Counted from the first letter of the stretch, positions 22,246 through 34,758 are shown. The stretch: 64,000 nt of DNA from Ideonella_A sp963843805 (GCA_963843805.1 CAWJLY010000005.1:182141-246140); one strand, 5' to 3'. Notes: a model not told the origin generated them from the letters alone. Translations and numbers: made by a program.

Positions 22246-23013
22246 ATGAGCATGGCGATCAGCGGGCACCGATTGTCCGCAGCAACCGGGCTGCACCGTG
22301 GCGACCGCGCCTATCAACAAGATCAGGTCGCGGTATTCGCTCACGCGCATGCCGTCGGCTGCGCAATGGCCGTACTGGCCGACGGGATGGGTGGCAAAAG
22401 CGGCGGGCGCAAAGCGGCTGATCAGGTCATTCTCACCGCGCAGCAACTGTTCGAGCGATTTTCGCCCGGCAGCGACGACCCGGCCATCGCGCTGAAGCAA
22501 CTGGTGCTCGAAGCCCACTTGATGATCAAGCTGACCGCCATCACGTCCGAGGAAGAGCCACACAGCACGGCAGCTGCATTCATCATCCAGCCATCACTGC
22601 GCTGTCACGCGGTTCATGCCGGCGATTCGCGCGTCTACCATTTCCGGGGGGCCGACATGATGTTCCGCACCTCCGATCACTCTTACGTGCAGCGCCTGAT
22701 CGACGACGGCGACCTGACCGAAGACGAAGCCAATACGCACCCGCAATCCAACCTGCTGATCGGCTGCCTCGGTACGGTCAAGGAGCCGCCGGTGACGCTG
22801 CACGACTTGGGTCAGCTCGAGGTCGGCGATACCGTGATGGCCTGCAGCGACGGCTTGTGGCATTACTTGTCGCCGCTCGAAATCGGCTCGATCAGCCATG
22901 CCTTGCCGCCGCGCGAGGCCAGCGAGATGATGATCGGCAAGGCCCGCGAGCGGGCCCGTGGCTCGGGCGACAACCTGTCGCTGGCCTTGCTCAGAGTCGA
23001 AGCCCTGGGCTGA
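22246..23013 (+). CDS. PP2C-family serine/threonine phosphatase
   Basis: A 255-residue PPM-type metal-dependent protein phosphatase that would remove phosphate from Ser/Thr residues. Metal-binding motifs are in order: GDRAYQQDQV near the N-terminus, LADGMGGKSGG, HAGDSRVY, CSDGLW and a C-terminal GSGDNLSL. No membrane segment is seen, so it should be cytosolic. The ATG at 22246 places the first motif 18 residues in. It is a lone plus-strand gene between two minus-strand units, with no kinase next to it; its substrate is unknown. Confidence 0.88.
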   Translation: MSMAISGHRLSAATGLHRGDRAYQQDQVAVFAHAHAVGCAMAVLADGMGGKSGGRKAADQVILTAQQLFERFSPGSDDPAIALKQLVLEAHLMIKLTAITSEEEPHSTAAAFIIQPSLRCHAVHAGDSRVYHFRGADMMFRTSDHSYVQRLIDDGDLTEDEANTHPQSNLLIGCLGTVKEPPVTLHDLGQLEVGDTVMACSDGLWHYLSPLEIGSISHALPPREASEMMIGKARERARGSGDNLSLALLRVEALG

Positions 23014-23064
23014 CGGCCCGCTGCCGTCGCGTCATCCGCAGCAAGGCGAAGCCTCGACCGGGCG

Positions 23065-23802
23065 TTACTTCGACGGCGACGACGATGCCGGCGGTGGCGA
23101 GGGCAGCCGTGCCGGCGGGATCTCGGGACGTTCCGCCAGACCCGCTGAGGATTTTTTCCGATCGTTGCGCTTGGACTCGCGCAGTGCGCGGCGTCGCGCC
23201 GCATCGTCACGCCGCTGTTGCGCTGCGGCAGCCCGCTGGGCGGCGGCGCGCTCGGCGGATTCGGCTTCGCGCCGGGCGGCCGCCTGCACGCTGGCCTGAC
23301 CGGTGTCGCCGCTGCGGACATCGGCTCCACTTCCCGAAGGCAGGAGTGACGGCGATGACGGCGCGAGCGGCGCTGAAACCGCAGGCGATGGTGAACGCTC
23401 CAGTGCGGGCAAAGGTGCCAGCCGGGCCAGCGCGTCGGTCTTGTCGCGGATGATCTCCAAGCGCCTGGCCGCGCGTTCGTGGCGCAGATTGCTGTCGATC
23501 GCGGCTTCTTCGCGATCGAGCGCGTGCAGGGCGTCGCGGTGACTGGCTCGCGCATCATCGATGCAGGCGGTGACAACGAAGCGCTGCCTGCATATGAGGC
23601 GACGCTGCTCAAGCGCGGCGTCGGCCTGGCGACGTTCGAGCCCGATCTGCTCGCGTCGGCCTGACGCTTCGTCGGCCGCCAGCAAAGCAGTCGGCGTGAT
23701 GGTTGCCACCACCCAGGCGATTGCGCGGATGATGCGGCGAAGGCGGATGCTGCGGCAGAGCGGGCCGCGCGCCCGCCAAGCGAAGAGCGGACCGGAGTTC
23801 AT
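23065..23802 (-). CDS. Secreted Ala/Arg-rich coiled-coil protein of unknown function
   Basis: An intact 245-residue frame. The N-terminus has a signal-peptide-like segment (AIAWVVATITPTALLAADEA). The rest is charged: a region with conserved-looking cysteines (RLICRQRF, TACIDDARASHRDAL) and a long Ala/Arg/Glu helix (EAESAERAAAQRAAAAQQRR), ending in a Pro/Ser tail. The ATG overlaps the stop of zapE by four bases, so it belongs to the same transcript. I do not recognise a named family; proteins of this type with colicin-import-like coiled coils are common in Burkholderiales. Confidence 0.7.
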   Translation of the reverse strand: MNSGPLFAWRARGPLCRSIRLRRIIRAIAWVVATITPTALLAADEASGRREQIGLERRQADAALEQRRLICRQRFVVTACIDDARASHRDALHALDREEAAIDSNLRHERAARRLEIIRDKTDALARLAPLPALERSPSPAVSAPLAPSSPSLLPSGSGADVRSGDTGQASVQAAARREAESAERAAAQRAAAAQQRRDDAARRRALRESKRNDRKKSSAGLAERPEIPPARLPSPPPASSSPSK

Positions 23803-24900
23803 GTCAGCGACGTGTCCACCTCGCGGCGGGCCGATCCGAGGTACTGCGCCGACTGCATCTCGTGCAACCGAGAGACCGTGCGTGGAAACTCATGCGCCAG
23901 CGGACCTTCCGAATACAACTGCTCGGGAGCCACCGCAGCGGACAGCAACAACTTGACCCGCCGGTCGTACAACACGTCGACCAGCCAGGTAAAGCGGCGC
24001 GCCTCCGAGGCCTGACGCGGCGCCATCTGGGGTACATCGGACAGCAGCACGGTATGAAACTGGCTGGCCAGCTCAAGATAATCGTTTTGCGAGCGCGGGC
24101 CGCCGCACAACTCGCGAAAATCGAACCAAACCACACCGCCGGCCTTGCGCCGTGCCCGCAGCTCGACGTTGCTCGATTCGCATCACCGGATCCTCTTCAC
24201 GCGCTTCGGCCAGTCGCTCGAACGCAGCGGTCATCTGCGCGTCGACCGCCGGTCCCAGCGGCGTCAGATAGGTTTCCACCTGCGCCAGCGTCAACGCACG
24301 ATAGTCGATGCCGGCGTCGACGTCGACCACTTCGAGCTGCTGCTTCAGCAAGCTCGATCGCCGGCAGGATGCGGTCGCGGTGCAGGCCGTTCGGATACAA
24401 GCGCATCCGGGTGGAAGTTCGACGTGGTGACGATGCTGACGCGGTTCTCGAACATCGAATCGAGCAGCCGGTGCAGGATCATCGCGTCGGTCACGTCGGC
24501 AACATGAAATTCGTCGAAGCAGATCAGCCGAAAGCGCCGCGAAATGCGTTGACCCAGCACTTGCAGCGGGTTGGCGTGTGCCATGCAGATCGGCCAGTTC
24601 GCGGTGCACCTCGCGCAAGAACTCGTGGAAGTGCAAGCGGGTCTTGCGCTGCAGCGGCACCGCATTGAAAAAGCAATCCATCAAAAAACTCTTGCCACGG
24701 CCGACGCCGCCGTGCATGTAGACCCCGCGCGGGATCGGCGGACGCACCAGCAACTGGCTCAGGCGGCTGCGGCGACGCGCCTTGTAATCGGCCCATTCGC
24801 TTTCGCAGCGCGCCAGCGCGTCGAGCGCCCGCAACTGTGCGGGATCGCTCTGGTAGCCGCGCTCGGCGAGCGCCGCGGCATAGACTTCGCGGACGGACAC
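23799..24900 (-). CDS. zapE: ZapE/AFG1-type cell-division ATPase (several frameshifts)
   Basis: ZapE is an AAA-type ATPase that acts on FtsZ during late division. The GTG start at 24900 begins MSVREVYAAALAERGYQSDP; Walker A is GGVGRGKSFLMDCFF, followed by RLHFHEFLREVHREL. After a shift near 24590, Walker B appears as ICFDEFHVADVTDAM with TTSNFHPD. Further shifts near 24380 and 24165 lead to VWFDFRELCGGPRSQNDYLE and FTWLVDVLYDRRVKLLLSA, the family C-terminus. Full length is about 367 residues. It follows lpdA by 20 bases. Confidence 0.88.
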
Positions 24901-24920
24901 CGGGGCCTGAGGCTCGCCGC

Positions 24921-26348
24921 TCAGAAGTTGAGCGTGCGTTTGTCGACCGCCAGCGCCGCCTCTTTGGTCGCCTCGCTGAGCGACGGGTGGGCATGGCAGA
25001 TGCGGGCAATGTCCTCGGCCGAAGCCTTGAACTCCATCGCCACCACCGCCTCGGCAATCAGCTCGCTGGCCATCGGCCCGACGATGTGGACGCCAAGGAT
25101 TTCATCGCTCGATGCATCGGCAAGAAACTTGACCATGCCGGTGGTATCGCCGAGCGCACGGGCGCGGCCGTTGGCCAGAAACGGAAAGCTGCCGGCCTTG
25201 TAAGCGCGGCCAGCCGCTTTCAGCTGCTGTTCGGTCTGCCCGACCCAGGCAATCTCCGGGCTGGTGTAGATGACCCATGGAATCGTGTTGAAGTTCACGT
25301 GGCCATGCTGACCGGCGATTCGCTCGGCAACTGCAACCCCTTCTTCTTCGGCCTTGTGCGCCAGCATCGGGCCACGAACCACATCACCGATCGCCCACAC
25401 GTTGGGCAGATTGGTCTTGCATTCGTCGTCGACCACGATGGCGCCGCGCTCATCGAGCTTGAGATCGATCTTCTCGGCAGCCAGACCGATCGTGTTGGCA
25501 ACGCGGCCGATCGAGACAATCAACCGGTCGACCTTCAAGGTCTGTTCGCCACCCTTGGCGTCAGCGTACGACACCTCGACGCCTTTGCCCGACGCCTTGA
25601 CGGCGCTGATCTTCACCCCGAGCTCGATCTTCAGGCCCTGCTTGGTAAACGCCTTGTGCGCCTCCTTGGCGATCTGCTCGTCGACCCCACCGAGAAAGGT
25701 CGGCAAGGCCTCGAGAATGGTCACCTCGGCGCCCAGCCGGCGCCAGACCGAACCCATCTCCAGACCGATGACGCCCGAGCCGATCAGACCGAGCTTCTTC
25801 GGCACCTCGGTGATCGCCAAGGCCCCGTCGTTGCTGAGAATCCTGTCCTCGTCGAAATCGGCGCCCGGCAAGGCGCGGGCATTCGATCCGGTAGCGACGA
25901 TCACATGCTTGGCCAGCAGGTCTTCGTCGGCGGTGCCGCTGACCTTGATCTGGTAAGCCCCATCCTTGGCACCGACAAACGAGCCACGACCATGGAAAAA
26001 CGCCACCTTGTTCTTCTTGAACAGATACACGATGCCGTCGTTGTTCTGCTTGACCACCCCATCCTTGCGCGCCAGCATCTTCGCCAGATCGAGACCGAGC
26101 TTGCCGACTTCGATGCCGTGATCGGCAAAGTGGTGGCCGGCGTGCTCGAAATGCTCACTCGACTGCAACAGCGCCTTGCTCGGAATGCAGCCGATATTGG
26201 TGCAGGTACCACCAAGCGCCGGCCCACCCTTGGCGTTTTTCCACTCGTCGACACACGCCACGTCGAACCCCAACTGCGCCGCCCGAATCGCCGCGATATA
26301 CCCACCCGGCCCACCACCGATCACGACAACATCAAATTCCTTGCTCAT
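24921..26348 (-). CDS. lpdA: Dihydrolipoyl dehydrogenase (E3)
   Basis: FAD-dependent E3 component that reoxidises lipoyl groups of the 2-oxoglutarate dehydrogenase complex. Intact, 475 residues. FAD-binding GGGPGG is at residues 11-16, the redox-active disulfide at C49 and C54 (GGTCTNIGCIPSKALL), a second nucleotide-binding GSGVIGLEMG, and the catalytic His-Glu pair at H454 and E459 (HAHPSLSE). It is third in the odhA-odhB-lpdA operon, separated from odhB by a repeat element. Confidence 0.97.
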   Translation of the reverse strand: MSKEFDVVVIGGGPGGYIAAIRAAQLGFDVACVDEWKNAKGGPALGGTCTNIGCIPSKALLQSSEHFEHAGHHFADHGIEVGKLGLDLAKMLARKDGVVKQNNDGIVYLFKKNKVAFFHGRGSFVGAKDGAYQIKVSGTADEDLLAKHVIVATGSNARALPGADFDEDRILSNDGALAITEVPKKLGLIGSGVIGLEMGSVWRRLGAEVTILEALPTFLGGVDEQIAKEAHKAFTKQGLKIELGVKISAVKASGKGVEVSYADAKGGEQTLKVDRLIVSIGRVANTIGLAAEKIDLKLDERGAIVVDDECKTNLPNVWAIGDVVRGPMLAHKAEEEGVAVAERIAGQHGHVNFNTIPWVIYTSPEIAWVGQTEQQLKAAGRAYKAGSFPFLANGRARALGDTTGMVKFLADASSDEILGVHIVGPMASELIAEAVVAMEFKASAEDIARICHAHPSLSEATKEAALAVDKRTLNF

Positions 26349-26460
26349 TTCAACATCCTTTTTTCGTCAGGAAGAGCCGGTTGCCATTCCGACAGTTCCG
26401 TCTTCACCGAGAGACGCCCCGACGCCGCACAGCGGCCGTCACCCTCAAGCAGACGCCGTG

Positions 26461-26528
26461 GATCCGGCTTTGCCGGTCCACCGGCGTCGCCCCCCTGGGG
26501 GGTGCGCCGCCAGGCGCTCCGGGGGGGG
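26461..26528. repeat. GC-rich triple-hairpin repeat, copy 1 (between odhB and lpdA)
   Basis: Three small stems follow each other: CCGGCTTTGCCGG, CCCCCCTGGGGGG and GCGCCGCCAGGCGC, then a run of eight G that reaches the odhB stop codon. The same layout recurs at 42224-42295 between etfB and etfA, with high identity. Both copies sit directly behind the stop codon of a minus-strand gene inside an operon. It may act as an intergenic processing, stability or attenuation element. Confidence 0.75.
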
Positions 26529-27836
26529 TCAAATATCAAACAACAACCGCGCCGGATCCTCGAGCGCTTCCTTCATCGCCACCAAGCCGAGCACCGCCTC
26601 ACGGCCGTCGATGATGCGGTGGTCGTAACTCATCGCCAGGTAATTCATCGGCCTGATGACAATCTGGCCGTTCTCGACCACCGCCCGGTCCTTGGTCGCA
26701 TGCACGCCGAGGATCGCCGACTGCGGCGGGTTGATGATCGGCGTCGACAACATCGAGCCGAAAGTTCCGCCATTGCTGATCGAGAAGGTGCCGCCGGTCA
26801 GGTCGTCGAGCGACAGCTTGGCATCGCGTGCCTTCTGGCCGAACTCGGCGATCTTCTTTTCAATATCGGCAAAACTCATCTGGTCGGCATTGCGCAGGAT
26901 CGGCACCACCAGGCCACGCGGCGAGCCGACCGCAATGCCGATGTCGAAATAGCCGTGGTACACGATGTCGTTGCCGTCGACCGACGCATTGATGACCGGA
27001 TAGCGCTTGAGCGCCGCCACGGCCGCTTTCACGAAGAAGCTCATGAAACCGATCTTGGTGCCGTGCTCTTTCTCGAACCTTTCCTGGAAACGCTTGCGCA
27101 TTTCCATCACCGGCGCCATGTTGACCTCGTTGAAGGTCGTCAGAATCGCGTTCGTCGATTGCGACTGCAGCAGCCGCTCGGCGACCCTGGCACGCAAGCG
27201 GCTCATCGGCACCCGCTGTTCAGGTCGGTCGGCCAGCGCGGCCAAGGTCGGTGCAGCGGCCTTGGCCAAGGGGCGCGGCAGGGGCGGCGGTGCCACTTTC
27301 TGCAGCGTCGGTGCGGCCGCTGGCGACGGAGCAGCCGCCGGCTTTGCAGCACCGGACTGGATCGCCGCCAGCGCATCACCCTTGGTCACCCGGCCGTCCT
27401 TGCCGGTGCCGGCAACGGCCGAAGCAGCCAGATTGTTCTCGGCCAGCAGCTTGGCTGCCGCGGGCATCGCGACATCACCCTTGCTGCCACCACTGCCGCC
27501 ATCGGCAGGCGCGGCAGGCGCCGCGACCGGGGTGGCGGGCGGCGCCGACGCGGCAGGTACCGGCTTGACTTCCAGCGGGCTGGTCGCCTCGGTGCCTTCG
27601 GTATCGATCTTGGCGATCACTTCGCCACTGACACATTGCTCGCCATCACCTTTGACAAGCTGCGCGATCACGCCGGCCGACGGCGCCGGCACTTCGAGCA
27701 CCACCTTGTCGGTCTCGATCTCGACCAGGATCTCGTCGATCTGGACAAATTCGCCGGGCTTTTTCTTCCACTCGACAAGGGTTGCTTCAGCGATCGACTC
27801 AGACAGCTCCGGGACCTTCACTTCTACGATAGCCAT
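26529..27836 (-). CDS. odhB: Dihydrolipoyllysine-residue succinyltransferase (E2 of 2-oxoglutarate dehydrogenase)
   Basis: E2 core of the 2-oxoglutarate dehydrogenase complex in the TCA cycle. Intact, 435 residues. One N-terminal lipoyl domain with the modified lysine at K44 (EIETDKVVLEV), an Ala/Pro linker, a peripheral-subunit-binding domain (MPAAAKLLAENNL, GKDGRVTKGDAL), a second linker and the acyltransferase domain ending with the catalytic H406 and D410 (DHRIIDGREAV). It is 114 bases downstream of odhA. Confidence 0.97.
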   Translation of the reverse strand: MAIVEVKVPELSESIAEATLVEWKKKPGEFVQIDEILVEIETDKVVLEVPAPSAGVIAQLVKGDGEQCVSGEVIAKIDTEGTEATSPLEVKPVPAASAPPATPVAAPAAPADGGSGGSKGDVAMPAAAKLLAENNLAASAVAGTGKDGRVTKGDALAAIQSGAAKPAAAPSPAAAPTLQKVAPPPLPRPLAKAAAPTLAALADRPEQRVPMSRLRARVAERLLQSQSTNAILTTFNEVNMAPVMEMRKRFQERFEKEHGTKIGFMSFFVKAAVAALKRYPVINASVDGNDIVYHGYFDIGIAVGSPRGLVVPILRNADQMSFADIEKKIAEFGQKARDAKLSLDDLTGGTFSISNGGTFGSMLSTPIINPPQSAILGVHATKDRAVVENGQIVIRPMNYLAMSYDHRIIDGREAVLGLVAMKEALEDPARLLFDI

Positions 27837-27856
27837 GTTTTTCTTTCGGGAGTTTG

Positions 27857-27908
27857 CCCACCACGTTCCAGGTGGTGGGGTGTCGAGGCTGCCGGTTTTC
27901 GAGCCGGC
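27857..27908. other. Two hairpins in the odhA-odhB intergenic region
   Basis: CCCACCAC (27857-27864) pairs perfectly with GTGGTGGG (27872-27879) over a seven-base loop, and GCCGG (27891-27895) pairs with CCGGC (27904-27908). No T tract follows on the minus strand. These may stabilise or process the operon mRNA between the E1 and E2 cistrons. Confidence 0.45.
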
Positions 27909-27950
27909 AAATCACGACAGACTTGTTGCGACGTGGTGGGTGCCAACAAG

Positions 27951-30806
<2,856 letters not shown>

Positions 30807-31024
30807 GTTCGCTCACCTCATGCGCCGGCTTCCGACGCGATAGTGGGTTGATCAACCTTCCGCGGCTCGGCTTGACCGGTTGGCGGATTGCGACCCGCCT
30901 CTGCTGTTGCCAGAAAAGGGGACGGGAAGGACGTGTTTTCCAAAAGCCAAGCACTGTAACACCGTCGAACCAGCCCGCCATTTCGGCCGATGGTCTGGCG
31001 CACGACAACGCCATACTCGCCCGG

Positions 31025-31357
31025 ATGCCTGACGACGCCGTCTACCAGACCATCCACCTGCACCGCCAGGCACCGACCAAGCCGGTGCTCGGCGCGCCTT
31101 GCAACGGTTGCGGCATGTGCTGCGCCAGCGAGCCCTGCCCGCTTGGTGTGCTGGTTTCGCGGCGGCTTCACGGCCGCTGCGCCGCGTTGCAGTGGCAGCA
31201 AGCCGACTCGCGGTATGTGTGCGGGCTGTTGGTCGAGCCGCAGCGATATACCGGCAGCAGGCTTGCGATCGTCAACCGGATGGTTCGCTTGGCCGCAGCG
31301 CGCTGCATCGCGGCCGGCATCGGCTGCGATGCCGACGGCGAGGTGGTTGCCAGCTGA
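31025..31357 (+). CDS. Small Cys-rich protein with CxxCxxCC motif
   Basis: A 110-residue protein from the ATG at 31025 (MPDDAVYQTIHLHRQAPTKP). The motif CNGCGMCCASEPCPLG holds five cysteines and suggests a metal or iron-sulfur site; further cysteines are at GRCAAL, YVCGLL and RCIAAG. It resembles small zinc/iron-sulfur cluster proteins of the YkgJ type in motif only; the family assignment is uncertain. Divergent from odhA, with no membrane segment. Confidence 0.7.
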   Translation: MPDDAVYQTIHLHRQAPTKPVLGAPCNGCGMCCASEPCPLGVLVSRRLHGRCAALQWQQADSRYVCGLLVEPQRYTGSRLAIVNRMVRLAAARCIAAGIGCDADGEVVAS

Positions 31358-31455
31358 TCCGCTGCGGTGGTGCGCGGGGTTTCCCTGCTTGCGATGTGGT
31401 CGCATTTGGACAAAATCCGAAGCCATCGATCAATCGTATGACCAAAGGATTCGCC

Positions 31456-32433
31456 ATGACGTTTCAGACCTCCACTTCCCGCCGGCTGCTGATCGGATTG
31501 GGCCTGGCTGCCTGCGTGAGCGGTGCCTGGGCGCAGACCTATCCCGATCGCCCGTTGACGCTGATCGTTCCCTGGGGTGCGGGCGGAGGCACCGATGCGG
31601 TGGCACGGATGATCGCCAGCCTGGTCGAGAAGGATCTCGGCCAGCCGGTCAACGTCGTCAACCGCACCGGCGGCTCCGGGGTGGTCGGTCATTCGGCAAT
31701 TGCCTCGGCGGCACCCGACGGTTATACGATCGGCATGATCACCGTGGAAATCACGATGATGCATCACCAGAAACTGACCGAGCTGAACCCGACCAGCTAC
31801 ACGCCGATCGCGCTGGTCAATCTCGATCCGGCCGGCTTCCAGGTGCGCGCCGACTCGCCGTACAAGACGATGAACGACGTGTTGGCCGCGATCAAGGCCA
31901 ATCCCGGCAAGTTCAAGGCATCGGGCACCGGCCAGGGCGGCATCTGGCATCTGGCGTTGGCCGGCTGGCTCGGTGACGCCAAGGTCGACCCGGCCAGCGT
32001 GCCATGGGTGCCGTCGAATGGCGCAGCGCCTGGTCTGCAGGACCTGGTTGCCGGCGGCGTGGAGTTTGTGCCGTGCTCGCTGCCTGAGGCGCGTTCGCTG
32101 ATCGATGCCGGCAAGGTGCGTTCGCTGGCGATCATGTCGAAAACACGCTCCGACCTGTTTCCCAACGTGCCCACGCTGAAAGAGTCGACCGGCTCCGATT
32201 GGGCCACCGGCGCGTGGCGCGGCATCGCCGCACCGAAGGGTTTGCCGGCCAACGTGGCGTCGCGGCTCGAAGCATCGGTCAAGAAGGCCTACGAAAGTGC
32301 TGAATACAAGAATTTCATGGCGCAGCGCGGCTTCGGCATGTTGTGGGGCAACTCGGGCGAGTTCGCCACCTTCATGGCCAAGGGTGACGCCGACATGAAA
32401 AAGGTGATGACCGCGGTCGGCATCGCCAAATAA
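31456..32433 (+). CDS. tctC: TctC/Bug-type periplasmic solute-binding protein
   Basis: Binding protein of a tripartite tricarboxylate transporter. The ATG at 31456 follows AAGGA and gives a signal peptide (LLIGLGLAACVSGAWAQ); an in-frame ATG at 31438 is possible. The mature domain shows the Bug-family pattern YPDRPLTLIVPWGAGGGTDA, NVVNRTGGSG, SGTGQGG and GAAPGLQDLVAGGVEF. Substrate cannot be predicted: Bug proteins bind various carboxylates. Followed by tctB and tctA at 22 and 18 bases, so a complete TTT operon. Confidence 0.93.
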   Translation: MTFQTSTSRRLLIGLGLAACVSGAWAQTYPDRPLTLIVPWGAGGGTDAVARMIASLVEKDLGQPVNVVNRTGGSGVVGHSAIASAAPDGYTIGMITVEITMMHHQKLTELNPTSYTPIALVNLDPAGFQVRADSPYKTMNDVLAAIKANPGKFKASGTGQGGIWHLALAGWLGDAKVDPASVPWVPSNGAAPGLQDLVAGGVEFVPCSLPEARSLIDAGKVRSLAIMSKTRSDLFPNVPTLKESTGSDWATGAWRGIAAPKGLPANVASRLEASVKKAYESAEYKNFMAQRGFGMLWGNSGEFATFMAKGDADMKKVMTAVGIAK

Positions 32434-32454
32434 GCGGGCGCAGCATGCAGCGAC

Positions 32455-32919
32455 ATGAAGGGCGTTGACCGCTGGCTGGGACTGGCGCTGATGGTGCTGG
32501 CCGGCGCCTTGTTGTGGTCGGGCAGCGCATTTCCCGATGTACCGGGGCAGAAGGTCGGCGCCGGTTTTCTGCCGATGCTGATCGGTGCCGGCATGCTGGC
32601 TTGCGGCCTGGCATTGGTGGCTCGCAGCACGCGTGCCGCGCCTTATGCCAGCGAGCCCGCCAGCAAACCGACTGGCGTCGAACATGTCGGCAGCTCGATC
32701 GCTGTGGTTGCAGCGATCGTCTTCTACATCGCGCTGGCTGACCGGCTGGGCTTTCTGATCGTTGCGCCGCTGTGCCTGTTCGCCGTCTTCAAGGCGATGC
32801 GGGTGAGCACGCTGCCGGCCGTGCTGTGGGCCATCGGCGGCACGCTGCTGGTGCACGTCGCCTTCTACAAGCTGCTGCGCGTGCCGCTGCCCTGGGGCTT
32901 GCTGCGCCCGTTCTACTGA
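32455..32919 (+). CDS. tctB: TctB small membrane subunit of tripartite tricarboxylate transporter
   Basis: 154 residues with four predicted membrane spans: LGLALMVLAGALLW, GFLPMLIGAGMLACGLAL, IAVVAAIVFYIALADRLGFL and VLWAIGGTLLVHVAFYKLL. The size and topology are those of TctB, and it lies between tctC and tctA. It is poorly conserved in sequence, as is the family. Confidence 0.9.
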   Translation: MKGVDRWLGLALMVLAGALLWSGSAFPDVPGQKVGAGFLPMLIGAGMLACGLALVARSTRAAPYASEPASKPTGVEHVGSSIAVVAAIVFYIALADRLGFLIVAPLCLFAVFKAMRVSTLPAVLWAIGGTLLVHVAFYKLLRVPLPWGLLRPFY

Positions 32920-32936
32920 AGCGTCGCCAATCGATC

Positions 32937-34437
32937 ATGGATGCCGTTGTCATTGCGCTTCGGGCTCGTCTTTCAGCCGTATGTGCTGATGGTGATTGTC
33001 ATCGCGGCCATCTACGGCCTGTTCGTCGGCGCGATTCCGGGCCTGACGGCGACGATGGCGACCGCGCTGCTGGTGCCGGTGACCTTCTTCATGGACCCGA
33101 TTCCGGCCGTTGCAGCGATCGTCACCGCCACCGCGATGGCGATCTTCTCCGGCGACATTCCGAGCGCCTTGCTGCGCATGCCCGGCACTCCGGCCAGCGC
33201 CGCCTATGCCGACGAGGCCTATCTGCTGACCCGCAGCGGCCGGCCCGAAACTGGCGCTCGGCGCCGGGCCTGGTGTTCTCGGTGCTCGGCGGCATCTTCG
33301 GCGTCGTGGTGCTCAGCGTTGGCGCACCGGCGCTGGCCGAAGTGGCGCTGCAGTTCAGCTCGTTCGAATATTTCTGGCTGGTGATGCTCGGCTTCACCTG
33401 CGCCATCTTCATTGCCGGCAACGATCCCGCTGAAAGGCACGGTCTCGCTGCTGCTCGGCCTGCTGATCTCATGCATCGGGCTCGACAACCCGGCCGGCGC
33501 GCCGCGTTATACCTTCGGCAATGCCGAGCTGATGGGTGGCATCTCGCTGATCCCGCTGATGATCGGCATGTTCGCGATCTCCGAGGTGCTGCGTTTTGCG
33601 GTCACCGTCGAGAAGCCGAAGATGGCGATCGAGCGACCCTTCGGCAGCGTCTTCGCCGGCATGTGGGCGCTGGTCAAGAAATACCCGTTGCAGTTGTTGC
33701 GCGGATCGGCGCTGGGCACCGCGGTCGGCGCGCTGCCCGGCGCCGGTGCCGATATCGCGGCATGGATGGCATATGCGATATCCAAGCGTTTTTCCAAGGA
33801 GCCCGAGAAATTCGGCACCGGCCATGTCGAAGGCATCGTCGAGGCCAGTTCGGCCAACAACTCGTCGCTCGCCGGGGCTTGGATCCCGGCGCTGGTTTTC
33901 GGCATCCCTGGCGATTCGATCACCGCCATCGCGATCGGCGTGCTGTACCTGAAGGGAATGAACCCGGGGCCGATGCTGTTCGTCAACAACCCGCAGAACA
34001 TCTATGCGGTATTCATCGTCTTCCTGCTGGCGCAACTGTTGATGCTGCCGCTCGGCTGGATGGCGATCAAGGCGGCCAAGCAGGTGCTGCGCATCCCGGC
34101 CGGTCTGCTGATGCCGCTGATCATGCTGTTCTGCATCGTCGGCAGCTTTGCCATCAACAACACCGCCTTCGGCATCATCGTGATGTTGATCGCCGGCGTG
34201 GCGGCGTTCTTCATGGAACGCTGGGGGTTTCCGGTGGCGCCGACGATTCTCGGCGTGGTGCTGGGCACCATGGTCGAGCAGCATTTTTTCAGCAGCCTGG
34301 TCAAGGCCGACGGCAATTTTTTCGTCTTCTTCGAGCGGCCGATCGCCGGGGCGCTGGGTGCAATGACCTTGCTGATCTGGCTGTGGCCGCTGATCGGGCG
34401 GGCGCGTCGGGCAGCGCGGCCCGTTCAGCCGACGTGA
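32937..34437 (+). CDS. tctA: TctA large membrane subunit of tripartite tricarboxylate transporter (three frameshifts)
   Basis: The main translocating subunit, about 500 residues with around twelve spans. The ATG at 32937 gives MDAVVIAL; an indel near 32960 joins it to LVFQPYVLMVIVIAAIYG and the TctA signature GAIPGLTATMATALL. Shifts near 33245 and 33425 connect PGLVFSVLGGIFGVVVLSVG and GTVSLLLGLLISCIGLD. The second signature LPGAGADIAAWMAYA and the FGIPGDSITA segment are intact. Ends at 34437. Works with the products of tctC and tctB. Confidence 0.92.
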
Positions 34438-34449
34438 TCAAGGCGACGG

Positions 34450-34758
34450 TCAACGACGCGGGTTCGCCACCTGGCTGCTGCTGATGATCGTTTCGAAGTG
34501 ATACCGTGGTGTCGCCACGCCGCTCGCCGATCGGTTGTCGATTTCTGCCAGGCAAAGCGCCCAACGCCCGGCATCGATCGGTTCATATCCGTTTTCAACC
34601 GACAGCCAGGCCCAGCGTCCCGGCATTTCGGCAACCAATGCCATCTTTTCGGCATTGAGTCCCAGGGCGAGGCGCAGGCGCCTGCATTCGCCAGCCTCGC
34701 GACAATCCGGGCCGAAGCCGTCCGACGGGAGGCTTGAAGCGAAGGTGTTGCCTGTCAT
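34450..34758 (-). CDS. Small hypothetical protein, possibly helix-turn-helix
   Basis: 102 residues from the ATG at 34758, which has GGAG five bases upstream (a 138-codon frame runs further back but without a ribosome site). The core CRRLRLALGLNAEKMALVAE ... WAWLSVENGYEPIDAGRWAL looks like an HTH fold with a Trp-rich second half, but I cannot assign it to a family. Convergent with tctA, 13 bases from its stop. Confidence 0.55.
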   Translation of the reverse strand: MTGNTFASSLPSDGFGPDCREAGECRRLRLALGLNAEKMALVAEMPGRWAWLSVENGYEPIDAGRWALCLAEIDNRSASGVATPRYHFETIISSSQVANPRR

